Positions 61,721 to 64,000 of a DNA stretch of 64,000 nucleotides are shown here, in pieces (within the stretch, counting starts at the first letter, position 1; each line of letters begins with the position of its first letter). The notes under the pieces are model-generated. The model worked only from the letters and a program-made list of their open reading frames with translations. It was not told the DNA's origin and made no database searches. The stretch is taken from NCBI GenBank assembly GCA_023091665.1, contig JALJCQ010000008.1, positions 186,001 to 250,000 on the forward strand, written 5' to 3'. Made by a program: the position numbers and the translations under genes. The DNA comes from Pythium myriotylum (Eukaryota; Oomycota; Peronosporomycetes; Pythiales; Pythiaceae).

Positions 61721-63005
61721 GTCTCTTCTGATGAGGAAGAGAAAGAGAGGAGAGCGACGACGATTCGACTGTGGTGGAGCGGCCCAATCCAGACCGCTTG
61801 GTCGATTCCTGTCGACCGCTCAATTGAAGAGAGCGCTATGGTGGAGCGGCCCAATCCAGACGGGACGTGGCACACGCAGCTGCGGAGGATGGGCCGACCC
61901 AGATTGAAGGGAGGCACCCAAGGCATTTGATGCAAGGTGATCAGGACTTCGGGTAACAATGGGCAACATCAAGGAGTCGGCATGAGTATCGTCCGAAGCG
62001 GTGAACCGACCGCCCGCCCAAGGGAGGGCAGGCGATCGGCGGGAAGTGTGTTGAACCAACCCAACGGCTAGGTGATCCGGCAGACGCCTTCAACCAGACG
62101 CACGGCCGCCGAGTGTCAAAGGAACACGAGAAGGGGCCCCGAAGCGCCTAGGCGATCGACCGGCTCGAACTACTGTGAGGCGATCGTCGAGATGCCCACC
62201 CGATCGGCCAAGCGATTCCCCGACCGCCTGGTCGACGTACGGATCGCCTAACATATCGACGGATCGGCTGAGACATCTACCGATCGGCTGAGACATCTAC
62301 GGATCGCCTGATGATTAGACGGCACCCTGGTGGTTGCGCATACACTTGTAGGGTTGTGGGTTTTGGGGCGTGTACCCAGTGTGTGAATCAGATAGCGTAG
62401 GACTCTAGGAAGGCAAGAACACTCCGAAGCAATAGACTTTGCATTTCGCGACCAAGTACACAAGTTCTCAAGACGTACAAGGGAGCGCAGGGCTCACACA
62501 AGTCCCGTCACCGGCAAGGAGGTGACGTTAAAACCCCCGAGCCGCGTCAAGCAGCTCGCCTCAAGGCAGGCGGCCGGCGCGCGCGTCAAACGACCGCGCA
62601 CCGCCGCCACAAGGAAAGGAAAGGCAAGGAAGACCCAGGGCGATCGCGAGACAATCCCCAGCGTTGTGAGTGCTTGACTTAGTCGCACGAGCGCGCCACC
62701 AAGCCCGAAGCGCCCGCGCTTCACCCCACGCATCCGGCACAACCGTGTCGAGGTTGACCGCGTGTCCTCGATCTACACGCAGCCACCAGAGCCGGAAAAC
62801 CAAGGGATTCACGACCCCTTGGTCTCTCTCTCCCCCGACTTCGGAATCCAGAGCGCCCACGGTCCAGGCCACGGCGATTTTCAAGGCCTGTCGATGTCAG
62901 TGGTAAGTTGCTGCCCCTCGAATCAAGGATCAAGGTCTGTTGTGTGCACGGCTCGGCTGCTGAGGGGTTCGCTGTCCCCCAGTTTTAGCCGACCGCGTTA
63001 CCACA
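61721..63005. other. Possible retroelement leader; short tandem repeats
   Basis: No gene is recognised. TGGTGGAGCGGCCCAATCCA occurs twice (about 61770 and 61840). The words GATCGGCTGAGACATCTAC are tandem at about 62262-62301 within a region rich in CGATCG. The stretch precedes a Gag-like ORF and could be an LTR plus leader, but only one copy would be in the window, so this cannot be tested here. Confidence 0.35.
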
Positions 63006-64000
63006 GTGGTGCGTATGCCAGGAGGCAGCACTTCCATGGGCACGAAGTCGAAGAGATCGCCTCATCCGAAGCCGCCCGCCCCGGCGATCCCAGGCGGCCA
63101 AGGATCAAGAAGTCGAGGATCGTCCGTAGCGGAGCCAGGTGGAGGGTCCCCACCGTCCGCTGCGCAAGAACAACATGCTACCGATCGTAATGGACCCCCA
63201 CGTGTTGACGTGGTTGGATCGGAGGGCGTCAGCGTTGCCCGCAACCTGACGCCCGAACTTGAAGAAGAAGGAAAGTCCGACACTTCAGAGACGGTCGACT
63301 CCATTGACGACGTCGCCGACACAATCGACCTCACTAGTGCGATCACGGAAGCGACAAACGTGCCTGACGCTCCGCAGACTCCTATCACACGAGCGGTCAA
63401 TGCTGTGCTGCCGCAAGTCGACCCGACCGGTCCCAGAGTATCGCCCGCTCGCATGCTCGAGGTGCTGTGTCAGAAGCACGACGCGCTCAAGCATCTACAA
63501 GTGACCAGGGTCGGCACAGGTACCAGTGTGCGCGATCCCGGTTTTGCGTCGATGATGAGCACGGCCGAAGTCCTCAACGGGATCATCTCCGTCTTCAACA
63601 CTGCCGGCTACGGTATCATGATCGCTGACCATGATGCGATCGCGTCGACCAGCCTCCCGAAGCTCATGACGGCAGGTCAAGCTGTCTACGACCTGTTGCT
63701 GCGCCACCAACTTCAGCGCGAGATTGGAGCCCGCGGTCGCCGCGAGCATCCAGGGGCAACTGACCGACAGGCAACTCGAAGAGATCGCTGAGGAGTTCAT
63801 CGGTCGGTCACGCAAAGAAGTCGACGACATGGAAGAGGAGCTCGACCGGAACGAGAGGACCATCAAGGGACTGGAGAGCCACTTGCAGTCGCTCGACGAT
63901 CGGGCGCGCGAAGCTGAGGCGGAGGTCGCGCAAGCGCTGGCGGTCCGAGCCGAGCAGGTGAATGCCGCCGTCGAAGCCGCCCTCAAGCGTGAGGAGAAGG
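63006..64000 (+). pseudogene. Gag-like/coiled-coil ORF, frameshifted, runs off window
   Basis: The first 261 codons give a disordered basic, Pro/Ser-rich N-terminus, an acidic Thr/Asp segment (SDTSETVDSIDDVADTIDL) and a globular-looking part (RMLEVLCQKHDALKHLQV, GFASMMSTAEVLNGIISVFN, KLMTAGQAVYDLLLRHQ). Near 63710 the sensible reading moves by one frame to ARLEPAVAASIQGQLTDRQL, then a strong coiled coil (VDDMEEELDRNERTIKGLES, AREAEAEVAQALAVRAEQV) up to the window end. The order fits a retroelement Gag precursor, but no zinc knuckle or Pol is visible. It could also be a host coiled-coil protein with an assembly frameshift. Incomplete at the window edge. Confidence 0.4.

Noticed and set aside
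1..64000. tRNA, rRNA, riboswitch or operon structures
   Set aside because: No cloverleaf with B-box wording, no rRNA core sequence and no tightly packed co-directional genes were seen. The one GGTTCGAA-like word (near 250) is inside integrase coding sequence.

Overview
The window looks like an oomycete nuclear genome (Phytophthora/Pythium/Lagenidium type), in a repeat-rich stretch with few genes. The evidence is two AA17-type secreted oxidases (a family known from oomycetes), oomycete-type initiator motifs (YTCANTYY) 16-55 bp before start codons, short introns of 63-93 bp, a BT1 folate/biopterin-type transporter, and a dense mixture of Ty3, DIRS/Ngaro, LINE and piggyBac elements. No RNA gene, CRISPR array or prokaryotic feature was seen.

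Layout. 0-4 kb: an internally deleted Ty3 retrotransposon with two 312-bp LTRs, flanked by an integrase fragment and a truncated Ulp1-like protease gene. 6.1-17.7 kb: a near-identical inverted duplication with 2,886-bp arms around a 2,263-bp spacer. Each arm carries one copy of a gene for a secreted Pro-Lys-rich wall-type protein. The right arm runs on into an intact AA17 gene, and the left arm stops inside it. A complete piggyBac element (6562-10135) sits in the left arm, and the right arm keeps the unoccupied TTAA site. 19-31 kb: a small secreted protein, an intact alpha-carbonic anhydrase, a small Cys/His/Arg-rich protein and many LINE fragments. 32.2-37.9 kb: a degenerate DIRS/Ngaro element with split direct repeats. 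38-49 kb: a BT1 transporter, two broken carbonic anhydrase copies, LINE and hAT debris, and a 658-residue secreted protein. 50-60 kb: repeat debris, a second AA17 gene with one premature stop, and a three-exon conserved gene. 60-64 kb: a truncated conserved ORF and the start of a coiled-coil, Gag-like ORF that runs off the window.

The single-copy genes are mostly secreted or membrane proteins: two AA17 oxidases, the wall-type protein, carbonic anhydrase, two unknown secreted proteins and a transporter. This fits a rapidly evolving region of secretome genes among repeats. I infer no pathway linking them.

Three patterns deserve attention. First, the filled and empty piggyBac site lie within one palindrome. 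Second, LINE 3' ends as short as 58 bp carry target-site duplications. Third, many near-perfect short hairpins (arms 13-39 bp, often tiny loops) are scattered through the window, several beside LINE fragments, which suggests fold-back DNA synthesis or a sequencing artefact. All homology calls come from reading motifs; no search was run.
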